Below, one piece after another: positions 42,282 through 42,672 of a DNA stretch of 42,672 bases. This DNA comes from Rikenella microfusus (GTDB lineage Bacteria; Bacteroidota; Bacteroidia; Bacteroidales; Tenuifilaceae): contig DYKO01000010.1 in the NCBI GenBank assembly GCA_020722565.1, forward strand, positions 1 through 42,672, in the 5' to 3' direction. Positions within the stretch are counted from its first letter, which is position 1; each line of letters opens with the position of its first letter. Made by a program: the position numbers and the translations under genes. The notes below the pieces were generated by a model. It searched no databases. It was not told the origin of the DNA and saw nothing but the letters and a program-made list of their open reading frames with translations.

Positions 42282-42662
42282 ATGGAGCCCATTAAGATTA
42301 ATGGAACTAGTCAATATCCAACCATTGTACTTGATAAGGATGCGGGGATTTTCGAGTTCAAGGGCAACTCTCTACCTGAGGATGCAAAAGCCTTTTACGA
42401 ACCTATTGTCAACTGGCTTGACCAATATGCACAAAATCCTAATGCTGAAACCGTTGTAAAATTTAAAATGATATACTACAATACACCAAGTTCCAAATTA
42501 CTGTTCCAGATATTTAAGCGTTTAGAAAATATCGCCCAAATGGGACATAAAATATCAGTAATCTGGATGTACAACGAAGATGATATCGATATTAAGGATG
42601 CAGGAAAAGATTTGGCACATAACATAAAAATTCCTATAACGCTTGAATCCTATAAAGAATAA
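42282..42662 (+). CDS. DUF1987/SiaC-family regulatory phosphoprotein
   Basis: A 126-aa protein of the DUF1987 family (SiaC-like). Typical parts are GTSQYPTIVLDKDAGIFEFKGNSLPEDA at the N-terminus, with FYEPIVNWLDQY, and VKFKMIYYNTPSSKLLFQIFKRL, then VIWMYNEDDIDIKDAGKDL. In Pseudomonas, SiaC is phosphorylated on a threonine by SiaB, dephosphorylated by SiaA and, when unphosphorylated, activates the diguanylate cyclase SiaD. The Asn-Thr-Pro-Ser stretch in YYNTPSSK holds the likely phosphosite. In Bacteroidota these genes often sit beside SiaB-like kinases or SpoIIE phosphatases; the window ends 10 bp after the stop, so the neighbours are not visible. Confidence 0.88.
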   Translation: MEPIKINGTSQYPTIVLDKDAGIFEFKGNSLPEDAKAFYEPIVNWLDQYAQNPNAETVVKFKMIYYNTPSSKLLFQIFKRLENIAQMGHKISVIWMYNEDDIDIKDAGKDLAHNIKIPITLESYKE

Positions 42663-42672
42663 CAAAAAAGGC

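Noticed and set aside
1-42672. tRNA, rRNA, riboswitch, phage or insertion-sequence features
   Set aside because: No T-loop/acceptor patterns, conserved rRNA blocks, integrases or transposases were recognised by reading; a covariance-model scan would be needed to exclude weak riboswitches.

Overview
The window is a gene-dense chromosomal segment from a member of the Bacteroidota, most likely a Bacteroidales/Marinilabiliales-type anaerobe or marine relative. The evidence is the combination of Bacteroidota-type promoters (TTG, about 19 bp, TAnnTTTG), weak Shine-Dalgarno sequences, an AT-rich base composition, glycine-lipid synthesis genes, many SpII lipoproteins and OmpA/PD40 proteins, a split transketolase and a long PurF. 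I see no insertion sequence, phage, CRISPR array, tRNA or rRNA inside the window. It reads as core genome with a few poorly described lineage-specific genes.

Region 1 (1-5314): an outward-facing promoter at the left edge, then a polyprenol-phosphate sugar transferase, dihydroorotase (pyrC) and a small lipoprotein in one operon. This operon converges on and overlaps an aspartate kinase, followed by class I fructose-1,6-bisphosphatase. Region 2 (5315-6853): the longest non-coding stretch, very AT-rich, sits directly before a gene for a basic protein with four AT-hooks. Region 3 (6858-10396): an RsmB/NOP-type rRNA methyltransferase tail-to-tail with miaB, and a divergent yebC. Region 4 (10539-15562): a LEA2-type lipoprotein, then an operon of a SPOR-like protein, both transketolase halves and a long amidophosphoribosyltransferase, closed by a bidirectional terminator.

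Region 5 (15583-17420): glsA-glsB, the two acyltransferases of glycine-lipid synthesis, with their own promoter. Region 6 (17467-23712): a MarC-family membrane protein, and a three-gene envelope operon (large beta-rich lipoprotein, beta-barrel protein, PD40/OmpA protein with four internal repeats) bounded by terminators. I consider this operon the best candidate for an undescribed system. Region 7 (23737-34798): a long leftward envelope-biogenesis cluster, mfd - coaX - outer-membrane protein - TPR protein - lptC - terminator - 64-aa membrane protein - CNNM/GldE-like protein - PpiD-like chaperone.

Region 8 (34873-42672): a 55-aa lipoprotein with a near-consensus promoter and terminator, aspS, tadA, a periplasmic TPR protein, a HAD phosphatase overlapping a U32 protein, an RlmI-like methyltransferase and a DUF1987/SiaC-like protein. 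Several genes act on RNA (RsmB-like, miaB, tadA, aspS, U32, RlmI-like). Most of the rest builds or maintains the cell envelope. Start sites that differ from the longest reading frame were chosen from promoters, terminators and family N-termini, and are explained entry by entry.
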